DNA of 64,000 nucleotides from an uncultured Polaribacter sp. (lineage in GTDB: Bacteria > Bacteroidota > Bacteroidia > Flavobacteriales > Flavobacteriaceae), in assembly GCA_943788045.1 (NCBI GenBank), contig CALSOT010000006.1, positions 434,001 to 498,000 on the forward strand, given 5' to 3'. The notes under the pieces are model-generated. The model was not told the DNA's origin. It ran no database searches and saw only the letters and a list, made by a program, of their open reading frames with translations. The position numbers and the translations under genes were made by a program. Shown piece by piece: positions 8,297 through 18,329 of the stretch. Numbering within the stretch: the first letter of the stretch is position 1; each line of letters begins with the position of its first letter.

Positions 8297-10024
8297 TTAA
8301 TGATATGCTTGATGAATATACTTAGCATATTTTTCTTGTTGTGCTCTATCTCCTGTTTTATAGAATTTAACGGCATCATTTGCTCGCATAAAAAAGTGAT
8401 TCACATCTATAATAGAAAGCATTCCACTTTTAAACAAATCATCTCTTACGGGACCTTTAACACCAGCAAATAAAATAACAATACCTTTTTTATTATAGAA
8501 TTTAATGCGCTCTTTTAACATCTCTACTCCTGTACTATCTACTCTATTTATGCTTTCAGCATCAAAAACTATCAATTTTAAAGAAGCCCCTTTCTTTAAA
8601 GCCATATCATCTAGTTTGTCTCTAAAATAACTTGAATTTGCATAAAAAATTTGTGCATCAAACCTAAAAATTAAAATATCTTCTTCAATAATAACTTCTT
8701 CAAAACGATCTCTATTTCTATAAAAATCTGAGTTGGGAACTTTTCCTAATTCGGCAACATAAGGCCTAGAAGTTCTAAAAATTAGCACAATTAATGAAAG
8801 ACCGACTCCAACTATAATACCAAACTCAATTCCTAATAATAATGTTCCTATAAATGTTGCCAGCATAAGCCAGAAATCTAGAAGATTTGCTTTCCACAAA
8901 AAAACAGCTTCCTTGATATTTACCAATCCAAAAACTGCAACAATAATTATTGCTGCTAAAACGGTTTTTGGTAAATGATAAAAAAAGGGAGTTAAAAAGA
9001 GTAATGTTATTATAACCATTACAACAGAAATTAAAGCAGCCATTCCTGTTTTTGCACCACTTTCTTGATTAATTGCAGAACGTGAGAAACTTGAAGTGGT
9101 AGGAAAAGCTTTAAATAACGAACCTACAATATTACTTAAACCTAGTGCTATTAACTCTTGATTTGGCCTTATTCTATATTCATCTTGTTTCGATTCTAAC
9201 GATTTACCAATAGAAATAATTTCTAAATAACCAACCATTACCAGAGTAAATGCAATTGGAAATAACTCTTTTAATAAATCTATATTAAAATCAGGAACAC
9301 TAAACATTGGCAAACCAGAAGGAATATCTTTTACTATAGAAACACCACGAAATACTTCTCCAAAATACTTCATTATTAAAATCCCGAAAACCACAACAAT
9401 TAATGCATTTGGTATTTTTTTATTAATTTTTTTGAAGATAATAATCAAAACAATAGAAGTTAAACCAATAAGAGTTGTATAATAATTTAAGTCAAAAATC
9501 TGATCACAAATATCTCCTAAGACATACTGTAATTGATCGCTCTGAACAAATTCTACTCCAAATAAATTACGAAATTGATTAAAGCCAATAATTAATGCTA
9601 CTGCCGATGTAAAGCCAGTTATTACAGGCTTAGAAAGAAAATTTACAATGAATCCTAAACGAAAAACACCCATAACAAATTGAATTACTCCAACCATTAA
9701 AGCTAACAAGATTGCAATAGAAATATAACTATCTGAACCCGCCAGAGCTAGGGTTGAAACACCTGTTGCTACAATAAGTGAATCCATTGCAACAGGACCA
9801 ACTGCTGCTTGTCTCGAAGATCCAAAAATTGCATACATTACTTGCGGAACTAATGCGCAGTATAATCCATATATTGGGGGTAAACCTGCAATTAACGCAT
9901 ACGCAATTCCTTGTGGAATTAAAATGATACCAACAGTAATACCTGCAACAAGATCATCCTTAAAAAGAGGAAAATTGTACTTAGGTAACCACTCTAAAAT
10001 TGGTATAAATTTTTTAATTTTCAT
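8297..10024 (-). CDS. SulP-family anion transporter with STAS domain
   Basis: A 575-residue membrane protein. The N-terminal 400 residues hold many hydrophobic segments including the SulP signatures DDLVAGITVGIILIPQGIAYA and GLPPIYGLYCAL. The C-terminal cytoplasmic STAS domain (about 440-550) includes LIVFDAESINRVDSTGVEML. SulP proteins carry sulfate, bicarbonate or other anions, usually with Na+ or H+. The neighbouring persulfide-dioxygenase-like gene makes sulfate or sulfite plausible, but flavobacterial SulP proteins can also move bicarbonate. The gap to the next gene is only about 60 bp, so they may be co-transcribed. Confidence 0.9.
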   Translation of the reverse strand: MKIKKFIPILEWLPKYNFPLFKDDLVAGITVGIILIPQGIAYALIAGLPPIYGLYCALVPQVMYAIFGSSRQAAVGPVAMDSLIVATGVSTLALAGSDSYISIAILLALMVGVIQFVMGVFRLGFIVNFLSKPVITGFTSAVALIIGFNQFRNLFGVEFVQSDQLQYVLGDICDQIFDLNYYTTLIGLTSIVLIIIFKKINKKIPNALIVVVFGILIMKYFGEVFRGVSIVKDIPSGLPMFSVPDFNIDLLKELFPIAFTLVMVGYLEIISIGKSLESKQDEYRIRPNQELIALGLSNIVGSLFKAFPTTSSFSRSAINQESGAKTGMAALISVVMVIITLLFLTPFFYHLPKTVLAAIIIVAVFGLVNIKEAVFLWKANLLDFWLMLATFIGTLLLGIEFGIIVGVGLSLIVLIFRTSRPYVAELGKVPNSDFYRNRDRFEEVIIEEDILIFRFDAQIFYANSSYFRDKLDDMALKKGASLKLIVFDAESINRVDSTGVEMLKERIKFYNKKGIVILFAGVKGPVRDDLFKSGMLSIIDVNHFFMRANDAVKFYKTGDRAQQEKYAKYIHQAYH

Positions 10025-10152
10025 TTTCTCAAATTACAGAAAATAGATTAAATCTGAGGGATAACGGACTACTTCTATTTGTTTTTAATTCTAATTTATT
10101 TTTATACTTTGAGAACACTTAAAACAATAATTACATTCATAAAATTCACAAC

Positions 10153-11175
10153 CTAGAATAACTCTCCTTGACTATTTCCTTTTATTTCTCCTAAATGATT
10201 GTATGCTAAATCTGTAACTTCTCTTCCGCGCGGTGTTCTCATGATAAAACCTTGCTGAATTAAAAAGGGTTCATAAACTTCTTCAATAGTTTCTGTATTT
10301 TCAGAAACAGCAGTTGCTATAGTACTTAAACCGACTGGGCCACCTTTAAATTTATCAATTATTGTTTTAAGAATTTTATTATCCATTTCATCCAAACCAT
10401 GTGCGTCCACATTCAATGCTTTTAATGCATATTTTGCAATATCTATTGATATCTTTCCATCACCTTTGATTTGTGCAAAATCACGAACACGTCTCAATAA
10501 AGCATTTGCAATTCTCGGTGTTCCTCGACTTCTGCCGGCAATTTCTATTGCAGCCTCCATTGATATAGGAACTCCTAGAATAGATGCACTTCTTTGAATT
10601 ATTGTAGTTAATAAATCTGTTTTGTAATATTGTAACCTACTACTAATACCAAAACGAGCTCTCATTGGGGCAGTTAATAATCCTGAACGAGTAGTTGCTC
10701 CAATTAGAGTAAATGGTTCTAAATTTATTTGCACGGTTCTGGCGTTTGGGCCAGATTCTATCATAATATCAATTTTGTAGTCTTCCATTGCAGAATATAA
10801 ATACTCTTCCACAATAGGACTTAACCTATGAATTTCATCGATGAATAAAACATCACGCTCATCAAGATTCGTTAATAATCCAGCTAAATCCCCTGGTTTA
10901 TCTAAAACAGGACCAGATGTAACTTTTATACCAACTTGTAATTCGTTTGCTAAAATATGAGCAAGTGTAGTTTTTCCTAAACCTGGAGGTCCATGAAAAA
11001 GTGTATGATCTAAAGCTTCCTCTCTTTGATTTGCAGCTTCAACAAAAATCTTTAAATTATCAATTGCCTGATCTTGACCTGTAAAATCATCAAAAGAAAG
11101 TGGGCGTAATTTTTTTTCTACGTCTAAATCTTCATTTGAAAGATGATCATTTTCAGGATTTAAGTTTTCGTTCAT
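10153..11175 (-). CDS. ruvB: Holliday junction branch-migration ATPase RuvB
   Basis: A hexameric AAA+ motor that drives branch migration with RuvA. Motifs: the N-terminal [14 protein letters not shown], Walker [10 protein letters not shown], Walker [28 protein letters not shown] sensor region and a C-terminal winged helix ([19 protein letters not shown]). Length is about 340 residues, normal. A GTG at 11181 is in frame, but the ATG at 11175 (MNENLNP) is preferred. A TATCTTTG box (minus strand, 11188-11181) sits just before it and would make a leaderless or nearly leaderless transcript. ruvA is about 43 kb away, so the two are not in one operon here. Confidence 0.97.
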   Translation of the reverse strand: MNENLNPENDHLSNEDLDVEKKLRPLSFDDFTGQDQAIDNLKIFVEAANQREEALDHTLFHGPPGLGKTTLAHILANELQVGIKVTSGPVLDKPGDLAGLLTNLDERDVLFIDEIHRLSPIVEEYLYSAMEDYKIDIMIESGPNARTVQINLEPFTLIGATTRSGLLTAPMRARFGISSRLQYYKTDLLTTIIQRSASILGVPISMEAAIEIAGRSRGTPRIANALLRRVRDFAQIKGDGKISIDIAKYALKALNVDAHGLDEMDNKILKTIIDKFKGGPVGLSTIATAVSENTETIEEVYEPFLIQQGFIMRTPRGREVTDLAYNHLGEIKGNSQGELF

Positions 11176-11414
11176 AAACACAAAGATAACTGATTTTCAA
11201 TAACAGTTTTTATCTTTTGGTGCACAAAACAAATAGCAGAAAAATATTTTAACATAATTCAATAAATCTAACTTCTAAATTGATGGTACAACTACAATTC
11301 CCCAAAAAAAACATGAAACCAGAGCAAAACTCTTATATCTGATTATGTTGTTTATTTCAATTATAAAATCTTCTAGAAGTAAAAAATAATATGTTTTAAA
11401 AGTTTATTCAAAAA

Positions 11415-11446
11415 GAAAAGCCCCTCCAAAATGGAAAGGCTTTATC
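11415..11446 (-). terminator. Terminator of the respiratory operon
   Basis: On the minus strand AGCCTTTCCA is followed by a TTT loop, then TGGAGGGGCT and a T-rich tract. It is located just after the coxA stop, so it marks the 3' end of the act-cox operon. Confidence 0.75.
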
Positions 11447-11462
11447 AGGATAAAATATTTAT

Positions 11463-13244
11463 TTATGATTCTTCTTCACCTTCTAATAAAGGTGTAGTTT
11501 GTAAGACAAAATCTTGACCATGTAAATAATCACTATCATCATCTTTAGAATCTATACGTTTACTATAATCATATGCCCATCTATGAACTTCAGGAAGCTT
11601 TCCTGGCCAATTACCGTGAATATGCTCTACTGGTGTTGTCCACTCTAGTGTATTAGATTTCCATGGGTTTTGCGTTGCTTTTTCACCCCTATACATTGAG
11701 ATAAAAAAGTTTGCTATAAAAAATAATTGACCCAGACCACCAACTAATGCAAACACAGTAATAACTACATTAATGTCAGACAAATCATCAAACATTGGAA
11801 AATTAGTATTAGTGTAATAACGTCTTGGTAAACCCGCTAAACCAATAAAGTGCATTGGCCAAAATACTCCGTAAGCACAAATTATACTGACCCAAAAGTG
11901 CCAATACCCCAATGTCTTATTCATCATTCTACCATACATCTTAGGAAACCAGTGATAAACCCCGGCATACATACCAAATATTGCAGAAACACCCATTACT
12001 AAATGAAAATGCGCTACAACGAAATAAGTATCGTGTATATTAATATCTAACGCTGAATCTCCTAAAACCAATCCAGTTAAACCTCCAGTAACGAAAGTAG
12101 AAACTAATCCAATAGAAAATAACATTGCTGGGTTTAATTGTAAATTTCCCTTCCATAATGTCGTAACATAATTAAATGCTTTTACTGCCGAAGGAATTGC
12201 AATTAACAATGTAGTAAATGTAAACACAGAACCTAAGAAAGGATTCATACCCGAAATAAACATATGATGACCCCATACAATTGTTGACAAAAATGCAATT
12301 GCTATAATAGAACCGATCATCGCTCTATATCCGAAAATTGGTTTTCTTGCATTCGTAGAAATAACTTCAGAGGTAAGACCTAATGCTGGTATTAATACAA
12401 TATAAACTTCTGGATGACCTAAAAACCAAAATAAATGTTCAAATAATACAGGAGAACCTCCTTGATAATGTAAAACTTCTCCGGAAATAAATATGTCTGA
12501 TAGATAAAATGAAGTACCAAAACTTCTATCAAAAAGTAATAATAATGCTGCAGATAATAAAACTGGAAAAGAAACTACACCGATAATTGCAGTTATGAAG
12601 AATGCCCAAATAGTTAATGGCAATCTTGTCATTTTCATTCCTTTTGTTCTTAAATTTAATACAGTAACAATATAATTTAATGATCCTATTAGAGAAGAAG
12701 CTATAAATATTGCCATAGAAACCAACCATAAAGTCATACCGGTTCCAGAGCCTGGTATTGCTTGTGGTAATGCACTTAAAGGAGGATAAATTGTCCATCC
12801 AGCAGAGGCAGGACCAGCCTCCACAAAGAGTGAGATCACCATTACTACACTAGATATAAAGAACAGCCAGTATGACACCATATTTAGGAAACCAGAAGCC
12901 ATGTCTCTAGCCCCAATTTGTAAGGGTATTAATAAATTTGAAAATGTACCACTTAAACCGGCAGTTAATACAAAAAATACCATTATTGTACCATGTATTG
13001 TTACCAATGCTAGATAGATATCTGGATCCATTATTCCATCTGTTTGATGATGTCCTAAAAACGCCTCAACAATTGAAAAGGATTTCTCTGGCCACGCAAT
13101 TTGCATACGAAATAACATAGACATTAATACACCAATAATTCCCATAAACATTCCTGTTACAAGGAACTGCTTGGCTATCATTTTATGATCTTGACTAAAA
13201 ATATATTTTGTTACAAATGTTTCTTTATGATGATGTTCTGACAT
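11463..13244 (-). CDS. coxA: Cytochrome c oxidase subunit I (heme-copper, A type)
   Basis: A 593-residue protein with about 12 transmembrane segments that holds heme a and the heme a3-CuB site and reduces O2 to water while pumping protons. Key motifs: GHPEVYIVLIPALG (Glu of the D channel, CuB His and cross-linked Tyr), WGHHMFISGMNP (two CuB His), and HDTYFVVAHFHLVMG (heme His residues). The HPEVY glutamate and tyrosine place it in the A1-like group. It follows subunit II by 34 bp, at the end of the operon for alternative complex III, consistent with the known supercomplex of ACIII with aa3 oxidase in Flavobacterium. Confidence 0.97.
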   Translation of the reverse strand: MSEHHHKETFVTKYIFSQDHKMIAKQFLVTGMFMGIIGVLMSMLFRMQIAWPEKSFSIVEAFLGHHQTDGIMDPDIYLALVTIHGTIMVFFVLTAGLSGTFSNLLIPLQIGARDMASGFLNMVSYWLFFISSVVMVISLFVEAGPASAGWTIYPPLSALPQAIPGSGTGMTLWLVSMAIFIASSLIGSLNYIVTVLNLRTKGMKMTRLPLTIWAFFITAIIGVVSFPVLLSAALLLLFDRSFGTSFYLSDIFISGEVLHYQGGSPVLFEHLFWFLGHPEVYIVLIPALGLTSEVISTNARKPIFGYRAMIGSIIAIAFLSTIVWGHHMFISGMNPFLGSVFTFTTLLIAIPSAVKAFNYVTTLWKGNLQLNPAMLFSIGLVSTFVTGGLTGLVLGDSALDINIHDTYFVVAHFHLVMGVSAIFGMYAGVYHWFPKMYGRMMNKTLGYWHFWVSIICAYGVFWPMHFIGLAGLPRRYYTNTNFPMFDDLSDINVVITVFALVGGLGQLFFIANFFISMYRGEKATQNPWKSNTLEWTTPVEHIHGNWPGKLPEVHRWAYDYSKRIDSKDDDSDYLHGQDFVLQTTPLLEGEEES

Positions 13245-13278
13245 AATCTTTTTGATTTGTAGTATCTTTTAATAATAA

Positions 13279-14286
13279 TTATTTAATAACTGATGACAAA
13301 GTAGGCTGTTCGGCAATCCATTTATCATAATCGTCCGGCTCAACAACCGTAATTTTCATTTGCATATTGTAATGAGATGCCCCACAAATTTTATTACAAA
13401 GCAATAAAAAATCGAAAATATAAGGGTCTTCGCCTTTAGCTCTTCTAATTTTATTTATTCCTGCAGTTTTATCAACAACTTCAGGTTTCAATCTCATCTC
13501 TTCAGTTGTGTACTTTGGTGTAAAGCCAAACTCAGTGACCATTCCTGGTACACAATTCATTTGTGCTCTAAAGTGTGGCATGTAAGCTGAGTGCAAAACA
13601 TCTTGGGAACGAAACTTAAAATGGATTTTTCTACCTTTAGGTAAATACAATTCAGTTACTTGTTTATCGTCTTGAGAATTTTTATCGCTCATATCAACAC
13701 CCATAGTGTTAATTCCTTTAATGTAGTTTACGTTTCCTAAACCTAACGTATTATCCTCCCCTGCGTAACGAGCATCCCATCTAAATTGTTGAGAGTATAC
13801 TTCTATTACCAAAGCATCTTTATTGTCAGATAAATCCATTACATTATTCCATTGCCATAATCCATAGCCAATCAAAACTACTAAAACTACTGCAGGCGAG
13901 ATTGTCCAAATAGCTTCTAATTTATGACTATCTGAATAAAATTTTGCTTTCCTAGTTTTCTCACCTCTATATTTAAAAGTGAAATAGAAAATTAAAAATT
14001 GCATAATGAATTGTACAATTCCTATTAACCAAAAAGTAATACTAAAAAGGTTATCATCATGCTCTCCTTCAATAGAAGCAGATTCTGGTAACATGATTAC
14101 GTTCATGAAAATTAAACAATAAACCATCATTGCATATAAAAATACCATGAAATAAATGGCGTTTTTACCTTGCTTAGCATTGTCCTTATCATCAGCGATT
14201 ACGCTTCTTAAGTCCATTATTCTGGTTATTTGCCAGAAACTTACAGCGATTGCGACAGCTATAAAAATATAAAATAGAGCTAACAT
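13279..14286 (-). CDS. coxB: Cytochrome c oxidase subunit II
   Basis: A 335-residue subunit with three predicted membrane segments (one at the extreme N terminus plus the usual pair around 45-65 and 85-110) and a C-terminal cupredoxin domain that binds the dinuclear CuA centre. CuA ligands are visible in HSAYMPHFRAQMN and in the cluster CNKICGASHYNMQM (two Cys, His, Met). The domain lacks a fused cytochrome c (no CxxCH), so electrons must arrive from a separate heme protein, probably ActE/ActA of the upstream complex. The extra N-terminal helix is common in Bacteroidetes. Confidence 0.95.
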   Translation of the reverse strand: MLALFYIFIAVAIAVSFWQITRIMDLRSVIADDKDNAKQGKNAIYFMVFLYAMMVYCLIFMNVIMLPESASIEGEHDDNLFSITFWLIGIVQFIMQFLIFYFTFKYRGEKTRKAKFYSDSHKLEAIWTISPAVVLVVLIGYGLWQWNNVMDLSDNKDALVIEVYSQQFRWDARYAGEDNTLGLGNVNYIKGINTMGVDMSDKNSQDDKQVTELYLPKGRKIHFKFRSQDVLHSAYMPHFRAQMNCVPGMVTEFGFTPKYTTEEMRLKPEVVDKTAGINKIRRAKGEDPYIFDFLLLCNKICGASHYNMQMKITVVEPDDYDKWIAEQPTLSSVIK

Positions 14287-14324
14287 ATTTATCTCGTCTT
14301 AATTATTTTAATTAAAATTATTTA

Positions 14325-15698
14325 TTAATGATCAACTGAACTTTCACCTCTGTGTTCAATATTATAATAATGGAAGTGTTCACTTTCTCCAAGGAATGGA
14401 TTTCCTCTTGGTATAGGGTTTGCTTTAGAAAATGAGGTGAATGTAGCATAAATAAAGATTCCCAAAAAGAATAATAATGAGCCCAATTCAGCAATACCAA
14501 ATGACCATTGTGCACCTACAGTTGCTGGCATTATCATCACAAAAACATCAATATAGTGTCCAAAAAGAATTACTATACCTCCAATAACAACGAACCAAGG
14601 AATACTTTTGAAATCACTATTTAAAAGTAATAATATAGGAAATACAAAATTCATACCAACCATTGCTAAAAATGGTAATTTATACTCATTAAATCTCGCG
14701 ACGAAATAAGTAGTCTCCTCAGGAATATCTGCATACCAGATTAACATAAATTGAGAAAACCATAAATAAGTCCAAAATACTGAGAAACCAAACATAAATT
14801 TAGCTAAATCATGAATATGACTATCATTTACAGATGGTAACGCGCCTTTTGAACGCAAGTAAATAGTTACAAAAGCAATTACAGTTAATGCACTCACCAA
14901 AAGACTTGCTAAAACATACCATGCAAACAAGGTAGAAAACCAATGTGGATCTAATCCCATAATCCAATCCCAAGCCATCATCGATTCTGAAATCATAAAT
15001 AAGAAAATAAAACCAACGGAAACATTATAGTTTAACTTATAGGTTTTTCCGCCATCATTTATTGTATCTTCTTTTATAGAATTCCTGCGAATAAACCATC
15101 TGTAAGCATTCCATATTGCTAAATAGAAGACACTTCTAATAGCCCAACCTGGAACATTCATCCACCAAGATTTACCATCTACAATGGCATCATAATTTTC
15201 GTGACCTACTGTAAAAGTACCTTCAGCCATCCATGGAAACATATGATTCCAATGCATCACAGCTGAAACAACAACTAATAGCATTATAATTGATGTTGGT
15301 AATAAATTAGCTGTTATTGCCTCCATAACCCTAAATAAAACTATTGACCAACCTGCTTGTGCCACTCTTTGTATAGCGTAAAATGCCAATACCAATAGTG
15401 TTACTCCTAAAAAGAAAAATAAGGATACATATAGTGCTGACCAAGGTTTGTTTTGTAATTGATGAAATACATGTTCGTCATGAGCTGAATCATGATGTTC
15501 GTCATGAGCATGATTGTCAAGCGTAACTTCGCTCTTTACAGTGTCATGAGAATCTCCATGAGATGATTGGTGTGCTATAATTTCTTTAGCTTCTTCAACT
15601 GTTTTAGGAGCTGAATAAAAGCCGTATGCAATACCCAACGCTCCTAATATAATTAGTGCTATTGAGAGTGTTTTTAATTTACCTGAGAATTGATACAT
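14325..15698 (-). CDS. actF: Alternative complex III subunit ActF (quinol:cytochrome c oxidoreductase membrane subunit)
   Basis: A 457-residue membrane protein with about ten hydrophobic segments, in the order expected for actF, between actE and coxB. It is related to ActC/NrfD-type quinone-interacting subunits. After the first helix comes a His/Asp-rich loop (about residues 44-82) with more than a dozen histidines, which could bind metal. Inner-membrane location. Motifs such as WNHMFPWMAEGT and AWDWIMGLDPHWFSTLFAWYV are typical of this subunit. Confidence 0.92.
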   Translation of the reverse strand: MYQFSGKLKTLSIALIILGALGIAYGFYSAPKTVEEAKEIIAHQSSHGDSHDTVKSEVTLDNHAHDEHHDSAHDEHVFHQLQNKPWSALYVSLFFFLGVTLLVLAFYAIQRVAQAGWSIVLFRVMEAITANLLPTSIIMLLVVVSAVMHWNHMFPWMAEGTFTVGHENYDAIVDGKSWWMNVPGWAIRSVFYLAIWNAYRWFIRRNSIKEDTINDGGKTYKLNYNVSVGFIFLFMISESMMAWDWIMGLDPHWFSTLFAWYVLASLLVSALTVIAFVTIYLRSKGALPSVNDSHIHDLAKFMFGFSVFWTYLWFSQFMLIWYADIPEETTYFVARFNEYKLPFLAMVGMNFVFPILLLLNSDFKSIPWFVVIGGIVILFGHYIDVFVMIMPATVGAQWSFGIAELGSLLFFLGIFIYATFTSFSKANPIPRGNPFLGESEHFHYYNIEHRGESSVDH

Positions 15699-15725
15699 AT
15701 CTTTTCGTATTCTTTCTTTTTGTAC

Positions 15726-16274
15726 TTATTTTAATAAATCTGCACGTAAAACTTCGACATACTGAACAACTTGCCAACGTTCTTTATATGTTAGTTGAGA
15801 TGAATGAGAACCCATCAAGTTTTTACCATGCATTAAAACATGATAGATACTCCCCTCTGTAATGTCCCTATCTTTATAATTAGGGATTCCCGAAAATTTA
15901 TCTGCTTGAGATAAATAACCATTTCCATCACCTTTCTTTCCATGACAAGAGGTACAGTAAATCGTGTACATCTTTTTTCCATTTTCTAGATTCTTTTCAG
16001 TTTTATCAAATGGGTTTTTCAATTCTGATTTTGCCCTCTCATAACCATCATTAGTATCTAAAATATCGTATGCAGGATGTCCACCTCTTGGAATAGTCCC
16101 TCCAACTGGCTTCATATTTACCGGATTTCCATTTAATCCGTTTTCTCCGTCGGTATTATAAGCTACAGACTCGTACATATCTGGCATGTACTGCAATTGT
16201 GGCGTACGTTTATCATTACAAGAAACGATACTTGTAAGAGTTAGTATAGCGATAATTAATTTAAAATTCTTCAT
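15726..16274 (-). CDS. actE: ActE monoheme cytochrome c lipoprotein
   Basis: A 182-residue cytochrome c domain with one heme site, CTSCHG near residue 117, and a lipobox-type signal (SIVSC, Cys19). The segment QYMPDMYESVAYNTD is characteristic of ActE, the monoheme subunit of alternative complex III that is thought to receive electrons and deliver them to the oxidase. It lies 8 bp after actD. The distal methionine is probably in the NLMGSHSSQL region, but this is an inference. Confidence 0.93.
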   Translation of the reverse strand: MKNFKLIIAILTLTSIVSCNDKRTPQLQYMPDMYESVAYNTDGENGLNGNPVNMKPVGGTIPRGGHPAYDILDTNDGYERAKSELKNPFDKTEKNLENGKKMYTIYCTSCHGKKGDGNGYLSQADKFSGIPNYKDRDITEGSIYHVLMHGKNLMGSHSSQLTYKERWQVVQYVEVLRADLLK

Positions 16275-16282
16275 TATATATA

Positions 16283-16810
16283 TTAGTGCTTATCTACTAC
16301 ATTAATTTCTACTGCTCCTGTTTTTGATAATAATGCCGTGATTTCTGCTTCATTATTGTGCACAGGGATTTCCATTAGAAAATGGTCATCAGTAGTTCTT
16401 GGGTCAGGGTTTTCAGCTTCCTTAAATGGCCATAATCGACTTCTCATATAAAAAGTGATTACCATTAAGTGAGCCGCAAAAAACACTGTCAATTCAAACA
16501 TGATAGGCACAAATGCAGGCATATTAGTAAACCAACTAAAATTTGGTTTTCCTCCAATATCCTGAGGCCAGTCTTGAATCATCATGTAATTAGTCATCCA
16601 AATAGCAAAACTTAATCCTGTAACTCCGTACAAAAATGCAGTAATTGCCAATCTTGTTGGTGCTAATCCCATTGCTTTGTCTAAACCGTGTACCGGAAAA
16701 GGACAAAATACTTCCTCTATGTGAAGATGTTCTGCTTTAACAGCTTTTACTGCATCCACTAAAACTTCATCATCATTATAAAATGCGTGAATAACTTTTG
16801 ATGATTCCAT
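16283..16810 (-). CDS. actD: ActD, DUF3341 membrane subunit of alternative complex III
   Basis: A 175-residue protein with two membrane helices (about 60-80 and 95-120) between a soluble alpha/beta N-terminal domain (VIHAFYNDDEVLVDAVKAVK) and a short acidic tail. The HIEEVFCPFPVHGLDKAMGL segment is a signature of DUF3341. It anchors the complex and has no cofactor. It sits 2 bp after actC, so they are co-translated. Confidence 0.93.
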   Translation of the reverse strand: MESSKVIHAFYNDDEVLVDAVKAVKAEHLHIEEVFCPFPVHGLDKAMGLAPTRLAITAFLYGVTGLSFAIWMTNYMMIQDWPQDIGGKPNFSWFTNMPAFVPIMFELTVFFAAHLMVITFYMRSRLWPFKEAENPDPRTTDDHFLMEIPVHNNEAEITALLSKTGAVEINVVDKH

Positions 16811-16812
16811 AA

Positions 16813-18258
16813 TTATTCTTTATTAGATTTATCAGATTCTCCTGCTACATTGATAGCTGGTTTAGTTGGTATACCTTGATCTCTTCTCTTCTTGTAAAAT
16901 TCACCAGAAGATTTTAAAATAGTTTTTACCTCTGCTTGCGCGATTACAGGAAATGTTCTAGCATATAACAGGAATAAAACAAAAAAGAATCCTATTGTAC
17001 CAACAAAAATACCAACATCTACAAACGTAGGTTCAAAACGCCACCAAGTTGAAGGTAAATGTCCCTTACTTAATACAATTGCAATAATATCGAAACGCTC
17101 AAACCACATACCTATATTAATGGCTATTGAAATAATAAACGTCCAAATAAAACTTCTTCTAATCTTTTTAAACCATAGTAATTGAGGTGTAATAATATTA
17201 AATATTATTAGAGACCAGAAAGCCCAAGCATAAGGCCCTGTTGCGGCACCGACAGATAAATATGTGTAGTTTTCGTAAGGTGAACCCGTATACCAAGCTA
17301 TAAAGAATTCTGTTGCATAAGCTACAGCTACAATACCACCTGTTAAGATAATTACGATATTCATATATTCAATATGCATCCGTGTAATATAATCCTCTAG
17401 ATTGGTCACTTTTCTCATAATACCTAATAAAGTCTGTACCATTGCAAATCCTGAGAAAATTGCTCCAGCCACGAAATAAGGAGGGAAAATTGTAGAGTGC
17501 CAACCTGGGTTAATTGAAGTAGCAAAATCCATAGATACAATTGTGTGTACTGAAAGTACTAACGGTGTTGCTAAACCTGCAAGTACCAGAGAAACTTCTT
17601 CAAAACGTTGCCAATCTTTAGCTCTACCTGACCAACCAAATGATAATAAGGCGTAAATTTTCTTTTGAAAAGGCTTTACCGCTCTATCTCTAATCATTGC
17701 AAAATCGGGTAATAAACCTGTCCACCAAAAAACTAATGATACAGATAAATACGTTGATATTGCAAAAACATCCCATAATAATGGGGAGTTAAAGTTTACC
17801 CACAACGAACCAAATTGATTCGGCAATGGCAAAACCCAATAACCATTCCATGGTCTTCCCATGTGGATAATAGGGAACAATCCTGCTTGAAACACAGCAA
17901 AAATTGTCATTGCCTCAGCCGAACGGTTAATAGCCATCCTCCATTTTTGTCTGAATAACAGAAGTACTGCAGAAATAAGTGTTCCCGCGTGACCAATACC
18001 TACCCACCATACAAAGTTTGTAATATCCCAAGCCCATCCAATGTTCTTGTTTAACCCCCAAACTCCAATACCTGTTCCTACAGTGTAAAATATACACCCA
18101 AACCCCCAAAGCATTGCTGCTAAAGAAATATAAAATGCGATGTGCCAGTTTTTATTTGCAGTACCCTCTATAGGTTTTGCAATGTCTTCAGTAATATCGT
18201 GGTAACTTTTATCACCTAATACTAAAGGTTCCCTTATGGGTGCTTCGTAATGAGACAT
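16813..18258 (-). CDS. actC: ActC, NrfD-like quinol-binding membrane subunit
   Basis: A 481-residue polytopic protein (about ten helices) of the NrfD/PsrC family, which oxidises menaquinol at the membrane and may contribute to proton movement. Recognisable segments include the N-terminal EAPIREPLVLGDKSYHDIT, WVGIGHAGTLISA, the FSGFAMVQTLLG helix and the IAWYTGSPYENYTY loop. The gene lies between actB and actD with small gaps, in the canonical order. It probably contacts the Fe-S clusters of ActB. Confidence 0.95.
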   Translation of the reverse strand: MSHYEAPIREPLVLGDKSYHDITEDIAKPIEGTANKNWHIAFYISLAAMLWGFGCIFYTVGTGIGVWGLNKNIGWAWDITNFVWWVGIGHAGTLISAVLLLFRQKWRMAINRSAEAMTIFAVFQAGLFPIIHMGRPWNGYWVLPLPNQFGSLWVNFNSPLLWDVFAISTYLSVSLVFWWTGLLPDFAMIRDRAVKPFQKKIYALLSFGWSGRAKDWQRFEEVSLVLAGLATPLVLSVHTIVSMDFATSINPGWHSTIFPPYFVAGAIFSGFAMVQTLLGIMRKVTNLEDYITRMHIEYMNIVIILTGGIVAVAYATEFFIAWYTGSPYENYTYLSVGAATGPYAWAFWSLIIFNIITPQLLWFKKIRRSFIWTFIISIAINIGMWFERFDIIAIVLSKGHLPSTWWRFEPTFVDVGIFVGTIGFFFVLFLLYARTFPVIAQAEVKTILKSSGEFYKKRRDQGIPTKPAINVAGESDKSNKE

Positions 18259-18329
18259 ACTTTTATTACTTAGTTTTATACTTTATTAGTTTCAAAGCTG
18301 AGTTAAAAAACTCACTCCTTTCTACTATT

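Noticed and set aside
12529..12798. Second frame inside coxA
   Set aside because: It lies in another frame of the same strand as coxA, has no homology-like motif and would interrupt a conserved membrane protein.
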